A stretch of 40,227 nt of DNA from an uncultured Pseudothermotoga sp. GTDB lineage: Bacteria; Thermotogota; Thermotogae; Thermotogales; DSM-5069. Where the stretch lies: the NCBI GenBank assembly GCA_937995655.1, contig CALKJI010000012.1, positions 1-40,227 on the forward strand. The letters run 5' to 3'. Each line of letters begins with the position of its first letter. The first letter of the stretch is position 1. The notes beneath the pieces were generated by a model. That model did no database searches. It was not told the DNA's origin and worked only from the letters and a program-made list of their open reading frames with translations. The position numbers were made by a program, and so were the translations under genes. This document shows, one piece after another, positions 31,963 through 39,756 of the stretch.

Positions 31963-33038
31963 TCTCCCACCTCCATTATGTGTTTTATCTGTTCAACCGT
32001 CTTGTTTTCAAGATGAAGCCTGTGAAAATTTCTACCTTCTTTGAAGAAATCTATTCCCATCATCAAGGAAGCAAGCCGAATTACTGAGTCAATGATGGGT
32101 GTGTCGACATTCACAACCTTTCCAAAGGCTGAAATGGGAACAAGGCTTGTGGGAACATCTTCAAGGATGTACCTGTTTTCCAAACTAGTGGGGGCTTGAA
32201 TTCCTCTATAGCCTTCGTTGTTGTGTATAGCGTCGTATAAATTCGAGCCTCTAACATCATAGGCATATCCAAGCCACTGAACGGCCGTCATGGGTTCTAT
32301 TCCGAATCTCTTTGCTACCTGGCACCTTTCATCATCGATCGCTTCGAGTACCTTTGCCACAGATTGACTGATCCCTTCAAAGTAAAACTCGAACTTACCA
32401 AAGGTTGACTCTACCCACCCTGTGTTCAAGATTATCGTTGCAGGATGAAAAACTGCACCAATATTGTTGAAACTTGTATGGAGTGTACTAGGTGCTATCT
32501 CAAACTCTGGCATGACCTTCAAAAGAGTTTTTTCTAATTCATTGTTTCTACTCGCTGGTAACGCAGCAACTGGTACGGCGTTCTTTATTCTAAATATTCT
32601 CACAACACCCGGGTTTGAGGCACGCGAGGCAAAAACAAAGGTCTGCGCTTCAGCAATAATTATATCCTTTTTGACCCCTTCTTCTTTTAGACTATTGTAG
32701 AATTCCAAGGCTCCTGCGGTTCTACCTGGGTTCAGAACGACGATCTGGCCGTCTTCAAAATAAGGCGACATCTTTTTGGCAATTTCTCTGTGGGCAAAGG
32801 CCGGCAACACGACCATCAGCAACTGGCGACCCTCCATCGCCTTTTCGATCTCGGTCGTGGCAAAAGATATCTCTGCGGTCGCATTGATCTCTCCCTCAAC
32901 CTTGATTTTATTTGTTTTCATGATAGGTGCTATTCTCCAAGCACTACGATTGTAAAGAGAAACATCGAAGCCTTTCAACGCAAGATAAGCAGCCAAAGCC
33001 TGTCCACCATTTCCTGCACCAATTATGCATATTTTCAT
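31959..33038 (-). CDS. NAD/NADP octopine/opine dehydrogenase family protein
   Basis: Two-domain dehydrogenase: an N-terminal Rossmann fold with 'KICIIGAGNGGQALAAYLAL', 'GRQLLMVVLPAFAHREIAKK' and 'GQIVVLNPGRTAGALEF', and a C-terminal all-helical opine-dehydrogenase domain with 'TLHTSFNNIGAVFHPATIIL', 'AKRFGIEPMTAVQWLGYAYD' and 'NRYILEDVPTSLVPISAFGK' (the last is strongly typical). Family members reductively couple an amino acid amino group to a 2-oxo acid, or run the reverse. The catalytic His-Asp pair of opine dehydrogenases is probably within the HPATIIL and following region. Length of 359 aa is normal. GGAGG lies eight bases upstream of the ATG. First gene of the operon with the B12 protein and the ATP-grasp ligase. 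Confidence 0.85.
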   Translation of the reverse strand: MKICIIGAGNGGQALAAYLALKGFDVSLYNRSAWRIAPIMKTNKIKVEGEINATAEISFATTEIEKAMEGRQLLMVVLPAFAHREIAKKMSPYFEDGQIVVLNPGRTAGALEFYNSLKEEGVKKDIIIAEAQTFVFASRASNPGVVRIFRIKNAVPVAALPASRNNELEKTLLKVMPEFEIAPSTLHTSFNNIGAVFHPATIILNTGWVESTFGKFEFYFEGISQSVAKVLEAIDDERCQVAKRFGIEPMTAVQWLGYAYDVRGSNLYDAIHNNEGYRGIQAPTSLENRYILEDVPTSLVPISAFGKVVNVDTPIIDSVIRLASLMMGIDFFKEGRNFHRLHLENKTVEQIKHIMEVGE

Positions 33039-33105
33039 AGCAAATACCTCCTATTTATTGATAAAATATATGGGAATTCCAACGTTCTAAGCTTTGTTTT
33101 CTTTT

Positions 33106-33134
33106 ACTTTATCATTATATTTCAAAATTGTCAA
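33106..33134 (-). promoter_or_regulatory. Candidate promoter for opine dehydrogenase-B12-ligase operon
   Basis: A perfect TTGACA (33129-33134 read on the minus strand) has TAAAGT 17 bp downstream (33106-33111). A TATAAT (33114-33119) also lies between them but at the wrong spacing. No B12-riboswitch box was seen in the leader. Confidence 0.4.
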
Positions 33135-33161
33135 ATCATGTGGCCCTCTTCAAATAAGAAT

Positions 33162-33175
33162 TTATGTTAACATAA
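33162..33175. promoter_or_regulatory. 14-bp perfect palindrome, probable operator
   Basis: TTATGTTAACATAA is its own reverse complement. It lies in the divergent region, about 28 bp upstream of the candidate opine-dehydrogenase -35 and 45 bp upstream of the TATAAT serving the Nudix-folP pair. The binding protein is unknown and no regulator gene is adjacent. Confidence 0.5.
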
Positions 33176-33220
33176 CTTGATTAGGAAAGGATATTAAGAA
33201 CCTTTTCTTGGGCTGCACAT

Positions 33221-33226
33221 TATAAT
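33221..33226 (+). promoter_or_regulatory. -10 element for Nudix-folP operon
   Basis: A perfect TATAAT lies 18 bases before the proposed ATC start codon; no convincing -35 is seen. The message would have a leader of only about a dozen bases, just enough for the GAGGTG ribosome site. Confidence 0.45.
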
Positions 33227-33244
33227 CCAAGTTGAGGTGAAAAG

Positions 33245-33742
33245 ATCCAAGAATCAGCCGTCTGTATACCAATTGTCTTTCTGGGTAATGACCCATATTT
33301 GATTCTCATAAGAAGGTCCAGAAAACTCAAGCGACACCCAGGACAGATAAGTTTTCCTGGGGGATTCATCGAGAAAGGTGAGACACCTTTAGAAGCTGCT
33401 GTGCGAGAAATGAAAGAGGAAATAGGAGTGAAGGAAAACTGCTTCGAAGTTCTAGGACAGTTATCATCTACGGTGACGATAACGACCACGATCAGAATAA
33501 TACCTTTCTTAGTATTTGTCTCTTGTAGAGAGTTTAGGTTGAACAAAGATGAAGTTGAAGAGATATACTTTGTATCATTAGAAAAATTCAAAAGCACAGA
33601 ATGCGTTCAGGTAGTCATGCCAAATGGTAATATCACCTGTCGTTATCCTTTAGGTGATCTTGTTGTTTGGGGCGCAACGGCAAGAATAATAAATCAATCA
33701 GTTTCACAGATAGAACAAATGTTAAAAGAGGTGAAAAGATGA
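33245..33742 (+). CDS. Nudix hydrolase, CoA pyrophosphatase-like, with apparent ATC start
   Basis: Hydrolase of nucleoside diphosphate-linked compounds, most like the NudL/YeaB CoA diphosphatases. The Nudix box is perfect: 'GGFIEKGETPLEAAV' then REMKEEIG. Before it stands the UPF0035-type signature 'IRRSRKLKRHPGQISFPGG', which typifies CoA pyrophosphatases. The first strand of the fold, 'SAVCIPIVFLGNDPYLILI', is encoded upstream of the first standard start codon (TTG 33299), and the frame is closed by TGA at 33233-33235. No ATG, GTG or TTG lies between. GAGGTG ends five bases before ATC 33245, and the 13-base string GAGGTGAAAAGAT here is identical to the one before folP, where the next base is G (ATG). 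Translation from ATC, or a recent ATG to ATC change, is the best reading. The stop overlaps folP (ATGA). Confidence 0.8.
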   Translation: MQESAVCIPIVFLGNDPYLILIRRSRKLKRHPGQISFPGGFIEKGETPLEAAVREMKEEIGVKENCFEVLGQLSSTVTITTTIRIIPFLVFVSCREFRLNKDEVEEIYFVSLEKFKSTECVQVVMPNGNITCRYPLGDLVVWGATARIINQSVSQIEQMLKEVKR

Positions 33743-34920
33743 GTATCGTGTCAAAGGTAGAGAATCCTTTGCGTTTCTTACAAAAAGTGGGAGTCGATCC
33801 AGCTTCCGTTCCTATTTTCACCAGGAAGGGATCCTTTATAAGCCTTTTGATATACGATGTTCCAGTTATTACGGCGAATGTTATCAAACAAGAAATGTTA
33901 GCCGCAGGTGCAGATGCTGCCGTACACAAGCATGCAATCACGCACAAGGTTGAAAAAACAGATGTATTAACCATGGGTACCTTAGCACATCATCAAAAAT
34001 TGATAGAAAAACTTCTTAAAATGAACTACTGGGGGCTCAGCGAGATTGCAAGACAGATCCAAGAGTGTTTGTTCAAAGAAAAGGTCAAAGAAATCGAACT
34101 ACCATCGGGCAAGAAACTTTCTTTCCACAGGACACTCGTTATGGGCATTGTGAACGTAACACCAGATTCTTTCTACGAAAAAAGTAGGGTTGATAGGAAC
34201 AAGGTCTTAGACTTTGTTAGCAAAATGGTGAAAGAAGGCGCTGATATCATCGATGTAGGTGCTGAATCTACACGTCCTGGCTCGGAAAGAGTGACCGAAG
34301 AAGAAGAACTTGAAAGAGCAATTCCTGTGATAGAACAAATAAAAAAGAATTTCGATGTGATAATTTCCATAGATACTTATAAAGCTAGTGTGGCGGAGGA
34401 AGCATTAAAAGTGGGCGCAGATATAGTGAATGACATAAGCGCACTCAGGTTTGATGAAAGAATGGTACAAGTTGTGTCACAGTACAAGCCTGCCGTTGTA
34501 CTAATGCATATGAAAGGTGAGCCAAAGACAATGCAGCAAAACCCATACTACGAAGATGTCATAAAAGAGTTGTTCGAATTTTTTGAACAGAGACTCCAGT
34601 TAATGGAAAAACTGAATCTGAAGGATAAAACAATTATTGACCCAGGTATCGGTTTTGGAAAAAGAGTTCAAGACAATATTGAAATCCTACAGAGAATCGA
34701 AGAATTCAATACCTTCAAGGTTCCCATCTTGATAGGTGCGTCGAGAAAGTCCTTTATAGGAAACCTTCTAAATGGTGTCCCCCCAGAAGAGAGATTGTTT
34801 GGAACATTGGCAGTCACGGCTCATTGCGCAGCAAAGAAGGTAGATATCTTGAGGGTACACGATGTCTCGCCTAATCTTCATGTGTTAAAGATCATTTCTT
34901 ACCTGTGCCAACTGGAATGA
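33739..34920 (+). CDS. folP: Dihydropteroate synthase with N-terminal extension
   Basis: Condenses p-aminobenzoate with dihydropterin pyrophosphate in folate synthesis. The barrel shows 'TLVMGIVNVTPDSFYEKSR' (132-150), 'IIDVGAESTRPGSERV' (170-185), 'VIISIDTYKASVAEEAL', 'GADIVNDISALRFD', 'IDPGIGFGKRVQDNIEIL' and 'PILIGASRKSFIG'. All substrate loops are intact. About 125 residues precede the barrel ('VENPLRFLQKVGVDPASVPI' and 'ANVIKQEMLAAGADAAVHKH'), an extension found on DHPS of Thermotogae and some clostridia whose role is unclear. ATG 33739 overlaps the Nudix stop and has GAGGTG five bases upstream; the longer frame adds 24 residues out of family. Nudix enzymes can also act in folate synthesis on dihydroneopterin triphosphate, an alternative reading of the neighbour. 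Confidence 0.93.
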   Translation: MSIVSKVENPLRFLQKVGVDPASVPIFTRKGSFISLLIYDVPVITANVIKQEMLAAGADAAVHKHAITHKVEKTDVLTMGTLAHHQKLIEKLLKMNYWGLSEIARQIQECLFKEKVKEIELPSGKKLSFHRTLVMGIVNVTPDSFYEKSRVDRNKVLDFVSKMVKEGADIIDVGAESTRPGSERVTEEEELERAIPVIEQIKKNFDVIISIDTYKASVAEEALKVGADIVNDISALRFDERMVQVVSQYKPAVVLMHMKGEPKTMQQNPYYEDVIKELFEFFEQRLQLMEKLNLKDKTIIDPGIGFGKRVQDNIEILQRIEEFNTFKVPILIGASRKSFIGNLLNGVPPEERLFGTLAVTAHCAAKKVDILRVHDVSPNLHVLKIISYLCQLE

Positions 34921-35177
34921 AGAATGATTTTTTGAACGCTTTTTAGCCTTTGAGGGTGAAAATGCATAGCATGCTTTTTTGTCGAGATATTTTGATTTCG
35001 TCATAACTGCGTGTTAGATTTAACTAATAATTATATAATATATATTTCCAGATATTCTACTGTATAACAATCACAGAAACCACTTCTTAAGAAGAGTGTA
35101 ACTATAAATTGGTTCAATGATATTTAAGAATGGCTTTTAACAGCACAAATGGAGTTATATTTTGACAGGGGCAAATG
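34921..35177 (+). other. AT-rich intergenic region upstream of HD-GYP gene
   Basis: Very AT-rich around 35016-35045, with a TATAAT at 35034-35039 lacking a good -35. It holds a 12-bp perfect palindrome CTTCTTAAGAAG (35083-35094), possibly an operator, and after folP only a weak hairpin (ATGC/GCAT followed by six Ts near 34962-34980). A TTGACA at 35162 is too close to the start to serve it. Confidence 0.4.
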
Positions 35178-36128
35178 ATGACTAAAGTACTGCTTTTAAC
35201 AGTTCATCCAGACAAGTACTGTCATTGTGACTTTTCGAATCCTGAAAGGTATCAGGGTTTGGATATAGTAGTTGATAAAAACTCAGCAATGAGACTGCTG
35301 TTTCGTAATGGTGTGTTTTATGAATCCATTTTGATAGATTGTGAAGGTTTTTCCTATGAAGAACTCCGGGATTTTATACAAATCGTTCGAGATAAAACTT
35401 CTCCCGTTTATCCAAAGATCGTGGCTTTCAAAGCAAATCTACCTGAAAGGGATCTGATTTTACTCGGGGTTGATGAGGTTTTAAAGGATTTTGATCTAAA
35501 TTCTATTTGCTTGAGTAAGTACCCAAACCTATTCAAAATTTCCAACATGGCTTTTGTGGAACTCTTGATAGATATGATTAGAGTAAAAGACAAATCCTTA
35601 TTTGATCACATGAAAAGGGTTAAGAAATTCACAGCTTTGATTGCAAGACTTTGTTATGAAGAAAGTCTCATAGATCACGAAATCTATCAAAACACGGTCT
35701 TTGCTTCTTTTTTTCATGATCTGGGCAAGATGTTCATTCCAGATAACATCTTGCACAAACCATCAAGATTGACACAAGAAGAGTTTGAGGTGATAAAGCA
35801 GCACACAGTTCTTGGTGCAAATTTATTCGAAAAGATGATTCGTTCAGACCCGAAGAATAATCTTGGAATCACGTTATTTCAAGTTTCAAAATATCATCAT
35901 GAAAGATATGATGGTAAGGGCTACCCCTGCGGATTGGTTGGTGAACAGATACCGTTACCAGCAAGGATATTAGCAGTTGCGGACGTTTTTGAAGCTTTGA
36001 TTTCAGATAGATCATATCGTGCCGCACTCGATCCTCAACAGGCAGTGCAAACAATGATTGAAGATCAAGGACACTTTGATCCAAAAATTTTTGAGATCTT
36101 TCTGAAAAATGTTAACTCACTCCTATGA
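35178..36128 (+). CDS. HD-GYP domain protein, probable cyclic-di-GMP phosphodiesterase
   Basis: Signalling hydrolase of 316 aa. The C-terminal HD-GYP domain (about 130-316) is complete: 'DHMKRVKKFTALIARLC', 'FASFFHDLGKMFIPDNILHK' with the HD metal pair (H180/D181), 'IKQHTVLGANLFEKMI', 'YHHERYDGKGYPCGLVGEQI' (HHE and GYP) and 'ARILAVADVFEALISDRSYR'. Residues 1-120 resemble a divergent response-regulator or sensor fold ('SILIDCEGFSYEELRDFIQI', 'PKIVAFKANLPERDLILLG') without a confident phosphorylation site. The second ATG (35178) has AGGGG at six bases, better than ATG 35175 at three. It is convergent with the ABC-F gene, three bases apart. By family it would hydrolyse c-di-GMP and influence motility or attachment, fitting the flagellin gene 4 kb away. 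Confidence 0.88.
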   Translation: MTKVLLLTVHPDKYCHCDFSNPERYQGLDIVVDKNSAMRLLFRNGVFYESILIDCEGFSYEELRDFIQIVRDKTSPVYPKIVAFKANLPERDLILLGVDEVLKDFDLNSICLSKYPNLFKISNMAFVELLIDMIRVKDKSLFDHMKRVKKFTALIARLCYEESLIDHEIYQNTVFASFFHDLGKMFIPDNILHKPSRLTQEEFEVIKQHTVLGANLFEKMIRSDPKNNLGITLFQVSKYHHERYDGKGYPCGLVGEQIPLPARILAVADVFEALISDRSYRAALDPQQAVQTMIEDQGHFDPKIFEIFLKNVNSLL

Positions 36129-36131
36129 TCA

Positions 36132-37874
36132 TCAAGGCTGTTTTTGTTCTAACTCTGCCAGTTTGTTGTTCAGTTGTTCCATTTCCTCTAGTATCTGTAA
36201 AAACCTTTGTTCCAAACTCTCTTTCTTTTCGTTCAGTTTGATGATCTTATCATAGTCATTTATCGTGAAGAGTTGTTTATCAATATCAGCTAATTCATCA
36301 CCTATAGATCTTTCAAGGTTTGCCAGATCTTGCAACTTTGTTTTTAGACTTTTGATTTGATTTCTCAACTTCTTTTTCTCATCGAAATCGCTGCCAACTC
36401 CTTTATTCACCGACTGGTTTTTCTGAATTTTGAAAAACAAAGGTTCTTCAACCTCGACTACTGTACCATCTCTTATCGTGAGAAACCTGTTACAGACATT
36501 CTTAATCAGTTCAATATCGTGAGAAACGATCAGTACACTACCTTCATATTCTTTAAGCGCACTTTCAAAGGCTTCAACGGTCATGAGATCCATGTGGTTG
36601 GTTGGTTCGTCTAAGATCAAGAGATTCGGCTTGCTAAGCAGTACTTTCGACAGGGCTAAGATCTGTCTTTCTCCACCACTTAAATCGTTAACAAATTTGA
36701 AAACATCCTCGCCCTTGAAGCCAAATCTACCAAGATAAGACCTTATCACATAGTCTGGTTGGTCGAGCAATTCTTCAAATATCTCATCGAAAACTGTGCT
36801 CTGTGGATCGAGCCTTTCAACAAACTGATCTAAGTAGACCATTTTCACGTTGTGTCCAATCTTGACCACCCCTTGGTGCTCAACTTGCCCAGCTATGATC
36901 CTCAACAGCGTCGTTTTCCCCGAACCATTTGGGCCTATCAAAGCCACTTTGTCCTGTGAATAGATGGTGAATGTAACATCCCTTATCAAAGAATTCCAGC
37001 CAATACCTTTACATTCAAGCACTACGTGACCCGTACTTTGTGGCTTGGGAAGACTGATTCTCCTTTCCTGCTCTTCCAAGTATTGATTAGGCATATTTTC
37101 AAGTTCTTCAAGCATTTTGTCGAGCATTTTCTGTCTGCTCTTGGCCTGTTTGACGACCTTATCCCTGCCCCATTTTTTGTACTGTTCTATTATTCGTTTC
37201 AATCTTTCAATCTCTTTTTGCATGTTCGAAAGCTGTCTTTTTTGTGTTTCAAGAATTAACTGTCTCTGTTCACGATAGCTATCAAAATCCATATCAAAAA
37301 CCCAAACTCGTTCATTATTTATCTCCCAGAATTTATCACAAACATTTCGGAGAAAATTCCTATCGTGTGTTATCACTATATAGCCACCCTTAAAACTCTT
37401 CAAAAGGTTTTTTAAAAGTTCAATGCCTTCGATATCTAAGAAATTGGTTGGTTCATCCAACAACAGAAAATCTGGTTGCTCAATGAAAAGACGTCCAAGT
37501 TGTAATTTTGTCTTCTCACCTCCACTGAAGGTCGAGATTTCTCTATACCAATCTTTTTCTGTAAAACCAAAACCCTTCAGTATACTGCGTACATTTTTTT
37601 GCTTTTCAGGTGTATCGGCTACCTGTGAATAGTACGCAAAAGGCGTTTGTGCATCGAAAGATCTGTACTGATCAAGATAGACAGTCTTTCCATTTTTAGA
37701 TATCTGTCCGTCGTAGTCTTCAAAGAGCCCAGCGATAGCCTTTAAAAGCGTGGTTTTACCGCTGCCATTTTTGCCGACAAGACCTATTCGATCGTTATCA
37801 AACACAGTCCCGTTGAAACCACAAAATAGAGTTTTTTCAGCGAAAGAAATGCAAAGATCTTTTATTGTAATCAT
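36132..37874 (-). CDS. ABC-F family ATPase (ribosome-associated)
   Basis: Soluble protein with two ABC domains and no membrane part, 580 aa. Domain 1: 'GLVGKNGSGKTTLLKAIAGL' (32-51), signature 'FSGGEKTKLQLGRLF', Walker B 'FLLLDEPTNFLDIEG'. The linker ('NMQKEIERLKRIIEQYKKWG') is the charged helical P-site tRNA-interaction motif region. Domain 2: 'ALIGPNGSGKTTLLRIIAGQ', 'LSGGERQILALSKVL', 'LLILDEPTNHMDLMTVEAFE'. Residues about 500-580 form a coiled coil, like the C-terminal extension of Uup/EttA relatives. ABC-F proteins act on stalled or antibiotic-bound ribosomes as translation factors or resistance factors; which applies here cannot be told. It stands alone behind an extended -10 promoter. 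Confidence 0.93.
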   Translation of the reverse strand: MITIKDLCISFAEKTLFCGFNGTVFDNDRIGLVGKNGSGKTTLLKAIAGLFEDYDGQISKNGKTVYLDQYRSFDAQTPFAYYSQVADTPEKQKNVRSILKGFGFTEKDWYREISTFSGGEKTKLQLGRLFIEQPDFLLLDEPTNFLDIEGIELLKNLLKSFKGGYIVITHDRNFLRNVCDKFWEINNERVWVFDMDFDSYREQRQLILETQKRQLSNMQKEIERLKRIIEQYKKWGRDKVVKQAKSRQKMLDKMLEELENMPNQYLEEQERRISLPKPQSTGHVVLECKGIGWNSLIRDVTFTIYSQDKVALIGPNGSGKTTLLRIIAGQVEHQGVVKIGHNVKMVYLDQFVERLDPQSTVFDEIFEELLDQPDYVIRSYLGRFGFKGEDVFKFVNDLSGGERQILALSKVLLSKPNLLILDEPTNHMDLMTVEAFESALKEYEGSVLIVSHDIELIKNVCNRFLTIRDGTVVEVEEPLFFKIQKNQSVNKGVGSDFDEKKKLRNQIKSLKTKLQDLANLERSIGDELADIDKQLFTINDYDKIIKLNEKKESLEQRFLQILEEMEQLNNKLAELEQKQP

Positions 37875-37915
37875 CTATGGTGCTCCTTAGAAAACAAGAT
37901 TCTTTATGCAGTTGA

Positions 37916-37924
37916 ATTATAACA
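37916..37924 (-). promoter_or_regulatory. Extended -10 promoter for ABC-F gene
   Basis: TGTTATAAT on the minus strand, about 42 bases before the ABC-F start. The -35 region is poor. The remaining intergenic DNA up to 38146 is AT-rich, with a 6-bp inverted repeat AGCCTA/TAGGCT (37981-38007) of unknown role. Confidence 0.55.
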
Positions 37925-38146
37925 CCTCAAAAGTGATGAACTATCTGAAGCTTTCATAAACCATAAGAGAGAGACGAAAGAGCCTAGCCCAAAAGCATTT
38001 ATAGGCTTTAGAACCAAATGTTGGTAGAATAAACTTTCATAAAACACAACAATCTCCAGCATCGAAATTATTTAAAGCAACCAAAATAAAAGGAATTTTT
38101 CCATACATAGAGAAGTTTTAAATAGAATAATAAAGGGGTGTTTACA

Positions 38147-39499
38147 ATGAACATCTTCGAAGAAATCTTAAGACTAATTAATTCAAATCAGTTCTTAAAA
38201 GCAAAAGAATTGGCTCAAAATATAGCAGATAAAGTGGATAGAAACAACGTGTTGGGAGTAATACTGTTTTATGAAGGAAAAATTGACGAAGCTCTTGGAA
38301 GATTCAAAGAAGCGCTGATCTTGAATCCAGTACATCCTGACTTACTTTTCAACTATTCGAAGGTACTCTTTGAAAAGGAAGAATATTTCGAATGTTGGCG
38401 ACATCTCACAAGAATTCCTCAAAAGAACTGGGAAGTTTATGACAGCTTAGGAAATACACAGCTAAAACTGAACAATCCAGCGATGGCGCTTCATTACTAC
38501 AAAAAAGCTTACGAACTCTCCAAAGTTAAGGAACTTAAAGAAAAGTACGATTCCATCAAAAGGCAATACTCTAAGAATGAAAAACTTGCAATCTTTTGCT
38601 TACCAGGACTGGACACCTTCATAAAGAATATTGCACAGATTCTTTCGCACATTTACCAGGTAAAGCTCGTTGTCACAACAGATGGAAACCAAATCCTCCA
38701 AGCTTACAATTGGGCAGACATAGTTTGGTTAGAGTGGGCAAACGAGATGACGGTACAAATAACCAACAAACTTCCTAAAAACAGAAAACGAATTGTCTGC
38801 AGGCTCCATGGATATGAAGCTCTCAGAAATGACTTTTTACAATCTATAAACTGGAACGTGATTGATATGATGATTTTTGTTGCACACAGTGTTCAAAAGA
38901 ATGCCTATGAAAACATGCCCGCTTTGAGAGAAATACCTTTTCAAATGGTATACAATGGTATCGATCTAACCGAATACGACTTTAAAATCCGTAGCAAAGG
39001 TACAAATCTTGTTTTTGTTGGGCACTTCAACTACAAGAAAAATCCCATTCTCTCGGTTCAAATCCTAAAAAAACTCTGTGACTTGAACAAAGAATATAAA
39101 CTATTCTGGGCAGGCCAGATGCAAGACGAAAGGACCTTTAACTATGTGAATTACATAACAGAAAAGATGGGAATAAAATCAAATTTTCAGTTTGACGGGT
39201 TTCAGAACAATGTGAACAACTACCTGGAAAATAAAAACATCTTCCTTTCCACAAGCATACATGAAGGCTATGGCGTGGCTATTTTAGAAGCGATGGCAAA
39301 AGGTATAAAACCGGTTATACACAATTTTTACGTTGCAGAGGAGTTCTACCCCAAAGAATATATTTTCAACACCGTGGACGAAGCACTGTCGATGGTGATA
39401 GATGAAGAGTACGACTCTGAAAGGTATCGTCGTTTTGTAGAAAAGAAAAGTTCACTTGAGGAACAAATCGGCAAAATAGTAGAGGCACTGCAAAAATGA
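38147..39499 (+). CDS. TPR-containing family 4 glycosyltransferase
   Basis: A 450-aa fusion. Residues 1-145 are tetratricopeptide-like helices ('LGVILFYEGKIDEALGRFKE', 'ALILNPVHPDLLFNYSKVLF', 'NNPAMALHYYKKAYELSK'). The remainder is a GT-B glycosyltransferase of the GT4 type: 'DIVWLEWANEMTVQITNKLP', 'RIVCRLHGYEALRND', 'MVYNGIDLTEYDF', 'NLVFVGHFNYKKNPILSVQI', 'FQFDGFQNNVNNYLENKNIF' and the nucleotide-sugar motif 'TSIHEGYGVAILEAMAKGIK' with the E-x7-E pair. There is no membrane segment. ATG 38147 is preferred over GTG 38138 because AAGGGG then has workable spacing. TPR-GT proteins beside flagellin genes often glycosylate flagellin, and the flagellin gene starts 257 bp downstream, so this role is inferred. 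Confidence 0.85.
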   Translation: MNIFEEILRLINSNQFLKAKELAQNIADKVDRNNVLGVILFYEGKIDEALGRFKEALILNPVHPDLLFNYSKVLFEKEEYFECWRHLTRIPQKNWEVYDSLGNTQLKLNNPAMALHYYKKAYELSKVKELKEKYDSIKRQYSKNEKLAIFCLPGLDTFIKNIAQILSHIYQVKLVVTTDGNQILQAYNWADIVWLEWANEMTVQITNKLPKNRKRIVCRLHGYEALRNDFLQSINWNVIDMMIFVAHSVQKNAYENMPALREIPFQMVYNGIDLTEYDFKIRSKGTNLVFVGHFNYKKNPILSVQILKKLCDLNKEYKLFWAGQMQDERTFNYVNYITEKMGIKSNFQFDGFQNNVNNYLENKNIFLSTSIHEGYGVAILEAMAKGIKPVIHNFYVAEEFYPKEYIFNTVDEALSMVIDEEYDSERYRRFVEKKSSLEEQIGKIVEALQK

Positions 39500-39651
39500 A
39501 AAACGTGTGCAATGAAATGATGAAAGTAACCAATGCTATTTTGTAGCATCCAACCGATTGAAAGTAAAGTTTGGCATCCTTAATTTCCTGCCTTTAAATC
39601 CACGAACATGCATTTTTAATAGAAAATAACAAAGGTTTTCATTGATCACTC

Positions 39652-39678
39652 TAAAGTCTTCTATGGTACCGTCGATAT
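39652..39678 (+). promoter_or_regulatory. Sigma-28 (FliA) promoter for flagellin
   Basis: TAAAGTCT (39652-39659), an 11-base spacer and GTCGATAT (39671-39678) closely match the sigma-28 consensus TAAAGTTT-N11-GCCGATAA. Placement about 80 bases upstream of a flagellin gene makes a late-class flagellar promoter very likely. Confidence 0.85.
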
Positions 39679-39690
39679 AAATAATGAACT

Positions 39691-39731
39691 CCCATGGGCC
39701 CGTGGGTAAAGGTTACTGCCAGGATGGCAGT
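39691..39731 (+). promoter_or_regulatory. Two tandem hairpins in the flagellin leader
   Basis: CCCATG/CGTGGG (39691-39706, loop GGCC, one G-T pair) and ACTGCC/GGCAGT (39715-39731, loop AGGAT) form two stems between the sigma-28 promoter and the AAGGAGGTG ribosome site (39741-39749). The first would lie almost at the mRNA 5' end, which usually protects against decay; translational control is also possible. Confidence 0.65.
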
Positions 39732-39756
39732 ATAAAAAACAAGGAGGTGTGGTTTG

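Noticed and set aside
33039-33160. Cobalamin riboswitch before the B12 operon
   Set aside because: The leader is too short and lacks a recognisable B12 box; only promoter-like elements and a palindrome are present.
35162-35167. TTGACA as -35 box of the HD-GYP gene
   Set aside because: It lies 16 bases before the start codon, so the -10 would fall within the gene.
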